A DNA stretch of 64,000 bases from Vibrio sp. Of7-15 (GTDB taxonomy: Bacteria; Pseudomonadota; Gammaproteobacteria; Enterobacterales; Vibrionaceae). The notes under the pieces were generated by a model. That model was not told where the DNA came from. It saw only the letters and a program-made list of their open reading frames with translations, and searched no databases. Positions 8,569-17,161 of this stretch are shown piece after piece (position 1 is the stretch's first letter; each line of letters opens with the position of its first letter). Location: positions 1 through 64,000 of the forward strand of contig NZ_JAKRGH010000004.1 of NCBI RefSeq assembly GCF_022347565.1. Direction: 5' to 3'. The position numbers were made by a program, and so were the translations under genes.

Positions 8569-8712
8569 AGTGCACCCTCTTACATTGACCCTAGTTTAAT
8601 ATTAGGTGCTTTTGGGGAAAGCTACATGACAGAATGGTAAGTTAAATCTTTTTTTGTGAGCATTAGCAAAAACATAAGTAAAGTCATCAATATAATCGAT
8701 AATTATGTTGCC

Positions 8713-9786
8713 CTACATCATCATGTCTTCTGTTGTGTCACTGTTATCTAATGTTTTTATATAGCGATTGGGCATTGTTGCATTCGTCCAGCGCCCAGCT
8801 TTCATTATTTGTAATACATCAACTTTACGTTGTGCTAATCCTACTGCTGCACCTACTCGACATGAGTGTGTCGAAAATGCACGGGAGTTTGGTTCAAAAT
8901 AATTTTTTGTGATTTTCCATGCACGAGTATATATGTCTTTAATGGCTGTATACCCAACAGGTTTTAAATTCCCTTCACTGTCTTTCATTCGTTTGACTTT
9001 ATTATGGGCACTAATACCTTGAATGAGATAACCATTATCACCCAGAGATAAATTCGCAGCTCTCATATAGTCTAAAACGGCCTGACTTACAGAGTGTGAC
9101 AATGTCACGTAGTCAGCTATTCCGCTGATATTTGTCTTACTAAAAGGAATAGCGATTCTTAATCTGCCATTTACATGGGTGGTCATGTCTAAACGAAGAT
9201 GTCGGAGCTCACTACAGCGCAATAATCCATTATAAGACATGGCCAATGCTGCATAATCTCTCTTTTGGATCAAACTTGCATTCGGGCCTGTCCAAATTTC
9301 CTGCAACTCTTTAAGAATTTGAAGATTTAAAGGTGTTGCCTGCTTAATTAATTCTAAGTCTCCTATTTTAGTTAAGGTCGCTTCTTTAACCGTTGCACGT
9401 ACATACTCATGCAATGTTGGATCGGGTAACCCCAATTTCCGGTGAAATGTAGAGATAGCCCAAATATCTGCTTTTAGCGTACTGGTTCGAACGAGTGATG
9501 ATCGATACTGAACAAATAATTCAACAGAAGAAAACTTGGCTGGCAGATAAGATAAATCACGTTCTTGGCAAAAGGACTTAAATGCTTTTAAACCACTCTC
9601 TAAACGCAGGAATGTTCTTTCACGAAATTGCCCTTTTCTTTGAAAAAACTCTTTTAGTAAAACTTCAACCGCCAGCTGTACTTCTTCAGATTCATAAATA
9701 GAAACTTTATGTTCTCTGCACAGTTGAACAAGATCTCTCATGTGATCTGGAGTTGGCACTTCAGATCTTTGTAATTCTGGTAACAC
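8713..9786 (-). CDS. Cre-like tyrosine recombinase
   Basis: The 357-residue protein is a tyrosine recombinase, with catalytic residues Arg190 (GLLRCSEL), Lys217 (FSKTN), His307 and Arg310 (HSCRVG), Trp333 (GRWTN) and Tyr342 (NRYIKTLD). Its order and spacing follow phage P1 Cre closely rather than XerC/D: Cre has AYNTLLRIAE, HSARVGAA, QAGGWTN and NYIRNLD at the equivalent places, and the N-terminal HRKLGLPDP matches Cre HRRSGLPRP. These comparisons are from memory. Cre works alone on two inverted 13-bp arms around an 8-bp core. No other phage or plasmid gene adjoins it apart from the small RHH gene, so it may be a resident orphan, a dimer-resolution enzyme from an integrated plasmid, or a switch. 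Palindromes lie just upstream of its start. Confidence 0.9.
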   Translation of the reverse strand: MLPELQRSEVPTPDHMRDLVQLCREHKVSIYESEEVQLAVEVLLKEFFQRKGQFRERTFLRLESGLKAFKSFCQERDLSYLPAKFSSVELFVQYRSSLVRTSTLKADIWAISTFHRKLGLPDPTLHEYVRATVKEATLTKIGDLELIKQATPLNLQILKELQEIWTGPNASLIQKRDYAALAMSYNGLLRCSELRHLRLDMTTHVNGRLRIAIPFSKTNISGIADYVTLSHSVSQAVLDYMRAANLSLGDNGYLIQGISAHNKVKRMKDSEGNLKPVGYTAIKDIYTRAWKITKNYFEPNSRAFSTHSCRVGAAVGLAQRKVDVLQIMKAGRWTNATMPNRYIKTLDNSDTTEDMMM

Positions 9787-9849
9787 GACTTTGAACTCTA
9801 CCTTGTAGCTAGTCGAAAGATTGTAATTAATAAACCTTTATTAAGCAAT

Positions 9850-9889
9850 AACTTAAACGTGATGAATTTCAGTTATTCACGCTTAAGTT
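9850..9889. repeat. inverted repeat with 13-bp arms, candidate recombination site or operator
   Basis: The left arm AACTTAAACGTGA (9850-9862) and right arm TCACGCTTAAGTT (9877-9889) are inverse complements at 12 of 13 positions, around a 14-base spacer. Arm length equals that of loxP, but the spacer is longer than the usual 6-8 bases. It lies 64 bases upstream of the Cre-like gene. It may be a recombinase site, a regulator operator or only an RNA hairpin. Confidence 0.5.
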
Positions 9890-9945
9890 CTTACTAATTT
9901 AGTAATGGCTTTATATATTTAAGATCAATAATTTAGATCATAAGA

Positions 9946-9965
9946 AAATATAAGATCTTATATTT
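9946..9965. repeat. perfect 20-bp palindrome
   Basis: AAATATAAGA followed by TCTTATATTT is a gapless perfect palindrome with two flanking GATC-containing near repeats upstream (9921-9942). It looks like a dimeric repressor operator. Its partner is unknown, though the small RHH protein nearby is a candidate. Confidence 0.5.
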
Positions 9966-10470
9966 AGTATAAAAGTTAGGCAAATAAGAGTAAGAAAGGT
10001 CGCCGAAGAAAATATGCTATTTTGAGAGGTATATTGGTCTATATTAGCGTACGGAAACTTGGTTTGAAATGCTGTTTATATATCTTGAACCCTATTAAAG
10101 CATGGGCATTTCGTTCTATTGATACACCTTTCTACATATTGATTTAAGCTAGCCAAGCTTATTTCCATATAAGAATAAAAATTTATAGAGCACCAGTTAC
10201 TAGCCAAATGTAGTCGAGATTTAAAAACTATAAGCCAAGGAATACTCTCCTATTAACTTCATAATCAAGTTTACTACATGAATAACCTAAAACTTTTAAA
10301 AAGTTACAACGTATCAAAGCTCAGTTTTTACCATTTTAAATGACAGTAATATATAGTAACGATTTGATATCAAAATAAATAAAAATGGTTATTTAAATGA
10401 AATTTGATTGCATTATTTCGAGTCGGTATTAAACTACCCTCTCTATTTTGCTATCAAATTAGGAATAACA

Positions 10471-10713
10471 ATGGCGCTAACTCTTAGGCTAACAGACGAA
10501 CAAGAAATCATGCTAGAGCAGCTAAAAAAAGCGACAGACGAAAAATCGTCATCAAAAGCGTTAATTTCTGCTGCAGAACAGTATTTAGAAATGGAAGAAA
10601 AGTATCGTTTATTAGAGGAAAAATACGGAAGGCTTAGAGATGCGTATTACGGGCAAAAAGAGAAAGTAGACAATTTTCATGCTGCCTTTGACGAATTGTT
10701 TAAAGATCGTTAG
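10471..10713 (+). CDS. small ribbon-helix-helix/coiled-coil protein
   Basis: Start chosen at 10471, where AGGA lies nine bases upstream; the in-frame ATG at 10408 has none. The 80-residue product opens with MALTLRLTDEQEIMLEQLKKAT, typical of the beta strand and first helix of a ribbon-helix-helix protein. It continues with a second helix (SKALISAAEQYLEME) and a coiled-coil tail (KYRLLEEKYGRLRDAYYGQKEKV). RHH proteins bind palindromic DNA as dimers, and longer versions with a coiled coil occur in plasmid control and toxin-antitoxin systems. No toxin gene is adjacent. It may regulate itself or the divergent recombinase. Confidence 0.65.
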   Translation: MALTLRLTDEQEIMLEQLKKATDEKSSSKALISAAEQYLEMEEKYRLLEEKYGRLRDAYYGQKEKVDNFHAAFDELFKDR

Positions 10714-10786
10714 AACATAAATACTCTCTTATTTTTTTAGTTTGTTTTATATATCACTCTTAAATTATAGTGCATTAAGATTAAGT

Positions 10787-10814
10787 AAAAAGCGGCTCTT
10801 ACAATAAGAGCCGC
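10787..10814 (-). terminator. terminator of chrA
   Basis: Arms GCGGCTCTTA and TAAGAGCCGC pair perfectly over 10 bp with a 3-base loop. On the minus strand the stem runs into TTTTTACTT, 14 bases after the chrA stop. Confidence 0.9.
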
Positions 10815-10827
10815 GATATAAAATACT

Positions 10828-11979
10828 TTAACTAAGTACAGAGGCAGCTAAAGAAAACCCAACGCACGCTAACGCAATGTATGGAACTCCCCACTTAAAT
10901 TTTCTCATTAAAGCAAATAGAAAAATCACAAATAACCCATGCCAAACAGAGCTTATTGCACTTGTCCATACAGGGTTAATAAATGCAGCTAACAATAATC
11001 CCACAACACAAGCATTAATATATACGATCCCTTGTTTTACCAAAGGATCTTGTGAAATAACCTTCCATGCTGGTAATACCGCAAACAATAAAAATGCCCC
11101 AGGTAAGAACACAGCAACTGTCGCGACCACACTACCCAAAACTGGGTTAATACCTGAAATGTTTGCACCAAGATAACCTGCGAGGGTGAACATAGGGCCA
11201 GGGACTAATTGCGCAAATGCATAACCCGATATAAATTGATCTGGTGTTACCATCTCTTTCATCATTGGCTCTAGCAATGGCAAAACAACATGTCCTCCAC
11301 CAAATACAAAACTACCCGCTTGATAAAAAACAGAAAATAAACTGTAAAGTGCTGAGCCAGGAACAAACAAGCTTACCGCGAGACAGGTACTAAACAGAAT
11401 AAATGCGATTTTATTTATAGAAAATGGTTCTAGTTTATGATGTTCCTCTCTCGTTGCTTTCTTGGCTCGATAAATACCAAAAGCACCAGCAAGAATAAGA
11501 ATAATTAATTGCGTTGCGACATGTGAGAATAAGACAAGTACAACACAAGTAATCACCGCAAAGCCCGCCGTAATTTTATCGGTAATAAAATTTTTACCCA
11601 TTGATAAAATAGCATCAGCAACTACGACTACAGCCAAAAGTTTAGCTGCTGTAACCATTATTTGTACCCAATAAAGATCTGGCATTTCCGTATTTAAAAT
11701 AGCCAAACCTGTTAACAGTGCAAAGGATGGAAAAGTAAAACCAATAAATGCGGCTAGTGCCCCTAAATACCCAGCCTTGTGATACCCGATATACATACCA
11801 AGCTGACTACTTGCAGGCCCCGGTAAAAATTGGCATAAGGCAAAACCGGATGAAAACTCTTCGTCTTTTAGCCATTTTTCTTTTTCAACGAATTGTTTAC
11901 GAAAAAATCCAATGTGTGCAGCTGGGCCGCCAAAACTGTAAAGGCCAAGTATAAAAAATTGAATAAAAACTGAAATCAT
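10828..11979 (-). CDS. chrA: chromate transporter ChrA family
   Basis: The 383-residue polytopic membrane protein has the two homologous halves typical of long-chain chromate ion transporters. The N-half carries FFILGLYSFGGPAAHIGFF and QFLPGPASSQLGMYIG; the C-half carries FYQAGSFVFGGGHVVLPLL and QLVPGPMFTLAGYLG. ChrA proteins expel chromate from the cytoplasm, driven by proton motive force. Homologues in marine bacteria are widespread and may not all serve chromate. A divergent LysR regulator begins 158 bases away and is likely to control it, since LysR proteins commonly regulate the adjacent divergent gene. AGGAGG lies in front of the ATG. Confidence 0.9.
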   Translation of the reverse strand: MISVFIQFFILGLYSFGGPAAHIGFFRKQFVEKEKWLKDEEFSSGFALCQFLPGPASSQLGMYIGYHKAGYLGALAAFIGFTFPSFALLTGLAILNTEMPDLYWVQIMVTAAKLLAVVVVADAILSMGKNFITDKITAGFAVITCVVLVLFSHVATQLIILILAGAFGIYRAKKATREEHHKLEPFSINKIAFILFSTCLAVSLFVPGSALYSLFSVFYQAGSFVFGGGHVVLPLLEPMMKEMVTPDQFISGYAFAQLVPGPMFTLAGYLGANISGINPVLGSVVATVAVFLPGAFLLFAVLPAWKVISQDPLVKQGIVYINACVVGLLLAAFINPVWTSAISSVWHGLFVIFLFALMRKFKWGVPYIALACVGFSLAASVLS

Positions 11980-12137
11980 AATGTCCTCCTAAAGACATCA
12001 TATTCCCTCAACCATGATTATTGAAATCGTTTGATTTAATCCTTCTAATTAATTAAATCAATTAGCTGTTAATTCAGTCAGTTAGTCAATTGCCAGTTAT
12101 GCTATAATTCAATCCCAATCTTTTACTGGTAAAAAGC

Positions 12138-13076
12138 ATGTTAGATAACTTACAACAAATGGTTATTCTCGCGACAGTCGCAAATGAACAACACTTTACC
12201 CGTGCAGCAGAAAGATTAGGAATATCGAAATCTCATGTAAGTAAACAGATCCGTTACTTAGAGGAAAGGCTGGGATGCCAATTAGTTCAAAGAAGTACAA
12301 GAGCGGTATCTCTTACTGAATTGGGCGCACAATATGCCGAGTACGGGCAAAAACTTTTAGACACAGTTTATGAAGCAGATGCGCTGGTCGCGGGCTATCA
12401 AGATGAAATTAAAGGCGTTTTGAAAGTTGGCGTTGCTCAATCATTTGGCAATAAACATATTACTCAGGCATTCGCCGAATTTAAGAAGCTTCACCCAAGT
12501 TTAGATTTAGACGTAAGCTTATTTGATCATAGACCTCACTTAGTTGAAGAAGGCTTTGATTGCTGGGTAGCATTACATGAAGATCCACCGGAAGGAATGG
12601 TCGCTCGAAAAATTGCTGATTGCCGATTCATCGTCTGTGCGTCTCCGGAATATATTGAACAAAACGGCTCACCAACAAGGCCAGCGGAATTGAAGCAACA
12701 CAACTGCATTACTTATCAAAGCCGTGAAAGGAAATACATTGATTGGGAATTTACACGTGATGGTTTACATCAAACCGTTCGTGTAAGAGGTAATTACAAA
12801 ATTGATAATGCCCCAGCGGTGTTAGATGCCGCTTGCTCTGGCTTAGGGATCGCTTATCTTGCAACGTATTTAATTGAAAACGAATTAGAAAACGATAAGT
12901 TAGTGCAGCTACTTCCAGAATGGAAAGCCGATTTAGATTTACCTATTTACGTCGTTTACCCAAGACGTAAATACTTAGCCCCTAAAGTAAGAAAGTTTAT
13001 CGATTTTCTTTCCGAGCAATTTGGTAACCCACCCTATTGGGATCTTAAACTTGCTGAGCAAATTAAAAACCTATAA
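12138..13076 (+). CDS. LysR-family transcriptional regulator
   Basis: The 312-residue protein has an N-terminal winged helix-turn-helix (MVILATVANEQHFTRAAERLGISKSHVSKQIRYLEERLG) and a C-terminal type 2 periplasmic-binding-like effector domain from about residue 90. The HTH and linker are of the CrgA/DmlR-like LysR subgroup. Divergent from chrA, it is the obvious candidate to regulate it, with the shared region 11980-12137 holding the operators. The inducer is unknown. A strong hairpin terminator follows directly. Confidence 0.88.
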   Translation: MLDNLQQMVILATVANEQHFTRAAERLGISKSHVSKQIRYLEERLGCQLVQRSTRAVSLTELGAQYAEYGQKLLDTVYEADALVAGYQDEIKGVLKVGVAQSFGNKHITQAFAEFKKLHPSLDLDVSLFDHRPHLVEEGFDCWVALHEDPPEGMVARKIADCRFIVCASPEYIEQNGSPTRPAELKQHNCITYQSRERKYIDWEFTRDGLHQTVRVRGNYKIDNAPAVLDAACSGLGIAYLATYLIENELENDKLVQLLPEWKADLDLPIYVVYPRRKYLAPKVRKFIDFLSEQFGNPPYWDLKLAEQIKNL

Positions 13077-13114
13077 AAAACGCGCTCTAGTTATGAAGCT
13101 AGAGCGCGCTTTCT
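13077..13114. terminator. bidirectional terminator between LysR and acyltransferase genes
   Basis: CGCGCTCTAG and CTAGAGCGCG form a perfect 10-bp stem with an 8-base loop. The plus-strand tail is CTTTCTT and the minus-strand tail is TTTTTTATAGG, so it can serve both convergent genes. Confidence 0.85.
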
Positions 13115-13160
13115 TACTGCTCAACCATAGAGTGACATTGTCACTTCCTCATTATGATTC

Positions 13161-14267
13161 TCAGTTCTGATTTAACACTGGGTTTGCATACATGCCAATT
13201 AAAATGGGATGAGCAGCTTTGGGCAGCTGAGCAAGCTTACTTTCCAGTTCTATTTTTGCTTTTTCACTAGCGGCTTTGTTTTCTTCACCCGCCGCTAGGA
13301 AATTAATAGGAAATAGCTTGTAGTTTGTGTGGATCTGACGGTCTATTTCTATCGCTAACGCTTCAGGGTTTTCGAAGTCTTGTTTTATTACCTCACCAAA
13401 ACTAACATGAACACGCCCTTTTTGACCAATAATACCTTGTACAATACTTTCGATATCTTCAAACTCACCTTTTTCGTAACTACCTGAGCTTTCAATCTGA
13501 TGTAACTCTTTCGCTTTTGCAACATCACACGGATCATTTTCGTAAGAAATGGAAACAGGTACGATATTCAGCTCTTTCACGTAATCACTGAATGACAACT
13601 TACGCTTACGCCCTTCGACGTGGAACATTTTTAAAATAGCAGGATCAGTTTTATCGTTACCATCTTTAGCTCGTCCCTCTTTTTGAGCAATCCAAATAGA
13701 GTTACCAGTTTCTAATGAATGCTTGATGTAACCGGAAAGCTGGCCAAGCACTTTCATCATTTCACGTGGGCCTTTTGCCGAACGTTTCACAATGAAACTT
13801 TTGTTCAACTTCATTAGTTCTGTCGCACAAGGCTTTTTCAGTAGATTATCACCAATGGCAATGCGTAACGTATTCAAGCCTCGCTGATGCAATCCCCAGT
13901 TAACAACAGCTGGATCCATGGCAATATCACGGTGATTAGAAACAAATAAATAAGATTGAGATGGGTCTAAATGCTCTAATCCTGAAAAGGTAATACCATC
14001 GCTGGTTTTTTTCAGTGTAGATTCCATGTAGTTAGCAACATGCTGCTGAACATCGTCAACAGTTTTTAAATTCGACCATTTTGTTTTTAGCCAAACTTTT
14101 AGCAGTGGCTTTAAAACCCACATAACTACTTTTGAACAATTCGGAAAACGATATTGAATAATAGCCTGAATAAATTCATCGTCTAAGATCAGACGGTTTA
14201 ATGCCTCAGGAACTTCATTATCATTGTAAGGACGTATATCTTGATATGGGTCTTTTATATTAGTCAT
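13161..14267 (-). CDS. lysophospholipid acyltransferase-like protein (PlsC superfamily)
   Basis: The 368-residue protein contains an acyltransferase domain in its middle: SNHRDIAMDPAVV as block I, KLNKSFIVKRSAKGP, and IWIAQKEGRAKDGN as block III. Members transfer acyl groups to glycerol phosphates or related acceptors at the membrane. Block I has five residues between His and Asp rather than the textbook four, so this is a distinct subgroup. The N-terminal 100 residues (helical, IIQYRFPNCSKVV) and C-terminal extension make it longer than PlsC. The ATG at 14267 is preferred over a TTG one codon upstream. Acceptor unknown. Confidence 0.78.
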   Translation of the reverse strand: MTNIKDPYQDIRPYNDNEVPEALNRLILDDEFIQAIIQYRFPNCSKVVMWVLKPLLKVWLKTKWSNLKTVDDVQQHVANYMESTLKKTSDGITFSGLEHLDPSQSYLFVSNHRDIAMDPAVVNWGLHQRGLNTLRIAIGDNLLKKPCATELMKLNKSFIVKRSAKGPREMMKVLGQLSGYIKHSLETGNSIWIAQKEGRAKDGNDKTDPAILKMFHVEGRKRKLSFSDYVKELNIVPVSISYENDPCDVAKAKELHQIESSGSYEKGEFEDIESIVQGIIGQKGRVHVSFGEVIKQDFENPEALAIEIDRQIHTNYKLFPINFLAAGEENKAASEKAKIELESKLAQLPKAAHPILIGMYANPVLNQN

Positions 14268-14487
14268 CAACGGGAGTTATCTTTAAAAAATCTGTTGTAT
14301 TCTACGCATTAACAGTAATAATCACAGTGCTCAATGTAAGGTTTTAAATAGATCGGAGGTCTAACCAGACAAAAGCGATGATAATTTAGTCAAATAGCAC
14401 ATTAGTAGTGGCTTCTTGTCGCTAATTATTTGAATTTATCCGATAAAGAAGCGATCATTTATCTTTGTCATTTTATCGAGCATCACC

Positions 14488-15144
14488 ATGAAGCAATCAA
14501 TAGAGTTCTCTTGTATTTCCCACCCATTCTTAACAATGTCTCCAAGAAGAAATGCAAACCAGTACTCTTTATTGCTGGTTCAGCAAGGCATGGCATTAGT
14601 ACGAATGGGAAAACATGAACACATCATTTTACCAAACTCTGCTTTTTGGACGCCGTTTGATTGTTTAAGTTCCGTGACATTACTCCCGAATACCAAAACA
14701 GTTACTGTAAACTTTTCCATCCGTTTACAAGAGCCATTGAGTGAACAAGGTGGATTTGTTGAACTTTCTCCCTTAGCGCTCGCTTTAATCGAAAAACTAA
14801 AAAGTACTTACAATGACGAAAATCGTATTTCACAGCAAAATAATTTATTGCAAGTGTTAAAAGATGAAGTGCTAGAAATGCAGCCTAAACTGGCGACGAC
14901 CCCACAAGCAGAGATCCTTACTCAATGGGTAAAAGCCATAAATACAAAACAAAGAGAACCAGAACTAAAAATTACGGGGCAATCTACAGCGGAACTGAAA
15001 ATGGCTCTAAGAGTAAGAGAAGCCGTAAAACTACGTAAATCTGGTAGAAAAGAAGAGTTTATTATCGAGCAGCTTTTTAATGGCAATAAAACAGCCTACC
15101 TACAAAGTTGTTTTGCTGTACTCGGTTCAGACTGTATCAATTAA
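14488..15144 (+). CDS. putative AraC-like cupin/helical protein
   Basis: I do not firmly recognise this 218-residue protein. The first half reads like the cupin sensor of an AraC-family regulator (LLVQQGMALVRMGKHEHIILPNSAFWTPFDCLSSVTLLP). The C-terminal third is helical, with MALRVREAVKLRKSGRKEEFIIEQLFNGNKTAYLQSCFAVLG, similar in layout to an AraC DNA-binding domain but with degenerate or shortened second helix-turn-helix. It may be a divergent AraC-type regulator. It converges with the following minus-strand gene, overlapping its 3' end by eight bases. Confidence 0.5.
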   Translation: MKQSIEFSCISHPFLTMSPRRNANQYSLLLVQQGMALVRMGKHEHIILPNSAFWTPFDCLSSVTLLPNTKTVTVNFSIRLQEPLSEQGGFVELSPLALALIEKLKSTYNDENRISQQNNLLQVLKDEVLEMQPKLATTPQAEILTQWVKAINTKQREPELKITGQSTAELKMALRVREAVKLRKSGRKEEFIIEQLFNGNKTAYLQSCFAVLGSDCIN

Positions 15145-15655
15145 ACGGTAATTCAAGCTGAAGTAACACATCAGTATCCGAGCTATCATGCCAGCGCCAA
15201 TCCAATCGAAACCTTGGCGCTATGCCACTTTTTTCACCAAAGCCTAAACTGAGCTGTAGTCCATGAAGTTTGAGCCAATCTTCATAACTTTCGGCTTCAG
15301 TCAGAGTTTCTCCTTGGTATTTCTCTGGTTTCCAAACAGCCAATCCCCAAAAACTGTTTTCTAATCTTTCTGTGAGGATGGGATCATCTTGAGTACGAAA
15401 GGCCCACTCCTCCCAATACGTATCTGGAATACGATTTACTTTAATTTGCCTCGACTCTTCAAGCAAATCGATAATTACATCGTCAAGATAGATGTCAATA
15501 GAAGAGCTACAACTTAGCCGGTTTTCTGGAGAAAGTGTCGATTGTGGTAAAGGCTGGCAACCTAATTCTGCTACTGCAGGCTGTAAGGAAAGCAAAGCAT
15601 AACTTAAAGATAAACAACCACTAAACGACATTACCTTCATAACACTTTGCTTCAT
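15137..15655 (-). CDS. hypothetical exported protein
   Basis: The 172-residue product from the chosen ATG has a signal peptide (MSFSGCLSLSYALLSLQPAVA). The mature part is mixed polar, with four cysteines near its N-terminus (CQPL, CSSS), a DTYWEEWAF segment and an aromatic C-terminus containing FRLDWRWHD, ending LLQLELPFN, which looks like a terminal beta strand. No family recognised. The start at 15655 has AAGGTG eight bases upstream; starts at 15664 or 15661 would add MML. It follows the nadD-like gene by about ten bases and is probably co-transcribed with it. Confidence 0.6.
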   Translation of the reverse strand: MKQSVMKVMSFSGCLSLSYALLSLQPAVAELGCQPLPQSTLSPENRLSCSSSIDIYLDDVIIDLLEESRQIKVNRIPDTYWEEWAFRTQDDPILTERLENSFWGLAVWKPEKYQGETLTEAESYEDWLKLHGLQLSLGFGEKSGIAPRFRLDWRWHDSSDTDVLLQLELPFN

Positions 15656-15665
15656 TAACATCACC

Positions 15666-16181
15666 TTATCTATATAGCTGATTTTCCATTAGATACCGAG
15701 CAACACTAGTCGTCGTTAAGTGGCTAATAGGTGCCCCTTGTTCAAGTGCATTACGTATATCAGTACTTCGTATTGCAATTTTCTCTGGGCATGCTAACAC
15801 AGACCAAGTGCTCAATATATGTTCAGCTTTAAAAAATTTACTAAAGTTAACAAAGTTATCAGGCCCTAATACAAAAGTAATATCGGCATCTGGGTGATTT
15901 TCTTGAGTCTTTTTTAACACTTGGTAAGTGGTAACGCTTTCGTTAGGCTGAAAAAGATCTTTTTCGACCGTGGAAAGCTCAAGATTTGGTAGTTGCACGT
16001 CATTAATGAATAATTGAACCATTTCACATCTTTTTTCATAATTGAGCATGGTTTTCCCCCACGCATGGGCAATACTCGGCACAATTAATACTAAATCAAA
16101 ATGAGATAAGGATTGCAGGACACTTTTATGCCCTAAGCTTGGCGGGTTAAAAGCACTACCAAAAACAGCTATTTTACGCAT
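15666..16181 (-). CDS. nicotinate-nucleotide adenylyltransferase-like protein (NadD family)
   Basis: Start chosen at 16181, where GGAG lies seven bases upstream and the product begins MRKIAVFGSAFNPPSLGH; an upstream in-frame extension to 16466 would overlap the divergent nadE start region. The 171-residue protein is a nucleotidyltransferase of the NadD/CoaD fold: FNPPSLGH is the T/HxGH motif with Ser in the first position, and IRSTDIRNAL is the ISSTxxR signature near the C-terminus. It should join an AMP moiety to a mononucleotide, most likely in NAD synthesis given the divergent nadE gene 133 bases away. Vibrios carry another nadD with the holA region, so this is probably a second copy. Substrate not proven. 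Confidence 0.75.
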   Translation of the reverse strand: MRKIAVFGSAFNPPSLGHKSVLQSLSHFDLVLIVPSIAHAWGKTMLNYEKRCEMVQLFINDVQLPNLELSTVEKDLFQPNESVTTYQVLKKTQENHPDADITFVLGPDNFVNFSKFFKAEHILSTWSVLACPEKIAIRSTDIRNALEQGAPISHLTTTSVARYLMENQLYR

Positions 16182-16314
16182 TTTTACTCCAAATTCGTTA
16201 CTACGCTCGATATTGTTGTTTTTCTGTCTATTAATCAATAACAAACTGAACATTCTCTGGGATTTCTGTATTATGAGAAGCAGATAATTAAATAAGGTAT
16301 AAAAGGACCACACT

Positions 16315-17151
16315 ATGGAACAATTGATCCGTGATGAAATGCGAGTTTTACCCGCGATTGATCCTGTATTTGAAATTAACCGCCGTGTTGATTTTATCAA
16401 AAAGAAATTATTACAAGCTGGTTGTAAGTCATTAGTTCTGGGTATTAGTGGTGGTGTCGACTCCACTACTTGTGGTCGCCTAGCGCAATTGGCTATAGAT
16501 AGTCTAAACCAAGAAACTGAGTCTTCTGATTACCAGTTTATTGCTGTGCGCTTACCTTACGGTGAGCAAAAAGATGAAGATGAAGCACAACTTGCTTTGT
16601 CTTTTATCAAACCAAGCCATTCTGTAAGCGTAAACATTAAAGCTGGCGTTGATGGCCTTCATGCTAGCTCTCTTGATGCTTTGGCTAATACAAACCTAAT
16701 TCCTTCTGATTCAGCTAAAGTTGATTTCGTAAAAGGCAATGTAAAAGCGCGTGCTCGTATGGTAGCTCAATACGAAATTGCTGGCCTTGTTGGCGGATTA
16801 GTTTTGGGTACTGATCACTCTGCGGAAAATATTACTGGTTTTTATACAAAGTTTGGTGATGGCGCCTGTGATCTAGCCCCGTTGTTCGGTCTAAACAAAA
16901 GGCAAGTTCGTCAGCTGGCAAAAGAGTTAGGCGCTCCAGAATTATTAGTAATAAAAACTCCGACAGCAGACTTAGAAGAACTTGCTCCACAGAAAGCGGA
17001 TGAAGATGCTTTAAATCTAACTTACGATGAAATTGATGATTTCCTTGAAGGGAAGCCAGTAAAAACGGAAGTCACTGAAAAACTAGTACATATCTACAAA
17101 GTGACTCAGCACAAACGCCAGCCTATCCCAACGATTTACGATCAAGAGTAA
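16315..17151 (+). CDS. nadE: NH3-dependent NAD(+) synthetase
   Basis: The 278-residue enzyme performs the last step of NAD synthesis, amidating deamido-NAD with ammonia and ATP. The PP-loop is clear ([13 protein letters not shown], about residues 44-56), as are [19 protein letters not shown] and [13 protein letters not shown], all characteristic of short ammonia-dependent NadE without a glutaminase domain. AGGACC lies upstream of the ATG. It is divergent from the nadD-like gene; the two share a 133-base regulatory space, a natural arrangement for consecutive steps in one pathway. Confidence 0.95.
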   Translation: MEQLIRDEMRVLPAIDPVFEINRRVDFIKKKLLQAGCKSLVLGISGGVDSTTCGRLAQLAIDSLNQETESSDYQFIAVRLPYGEQKDEDEAQLALSFIKPSHSVSVNIKAGVDGLHASSLDALANTNLIPSDSAKVDFVKGNVKARARMVAQYEIAGLVGGLVLGTDHSAENITGFYTKFGDGACDLAPLFGLNKRQVRQLAKELGAPELLVIKTPTADLEELAPQKADEDALNLTYDEIDDFLEGKPVKTEVTEKLVHIYKVTQHKRQPIPTIYDQE

Positions 17152-17161
17152 ATAAGATAAT

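Larger units (their letters stand above)
9787..10470. other. intergenic region with clustered palindromes between recombinase and RHH gene
   Basis: This 684-base AT-rich stretch separates the divergently transcribed Cre-like recombinase and small RHH gene. Within 9850-9965 it contains a 13-bp-arm inverted repeat, a 15-bp palindrome (TTACTAA-T-TTAGTAA, 9891-9905) and a perfect 20-bp palindrome. The remainder (about 9970-10460) shows no coding frame and no clear structure. The upstream ATG at 10408 of the RHH frame lacks a ribosome site. Confidence 0.6.

Noticed and set aside
14430-14618. 62-codon frame overlapping the AraC-like gene start
   Set aside because: It overlaps the longer protein-like frame at 14488-15144 in another frame and lacks its own support.
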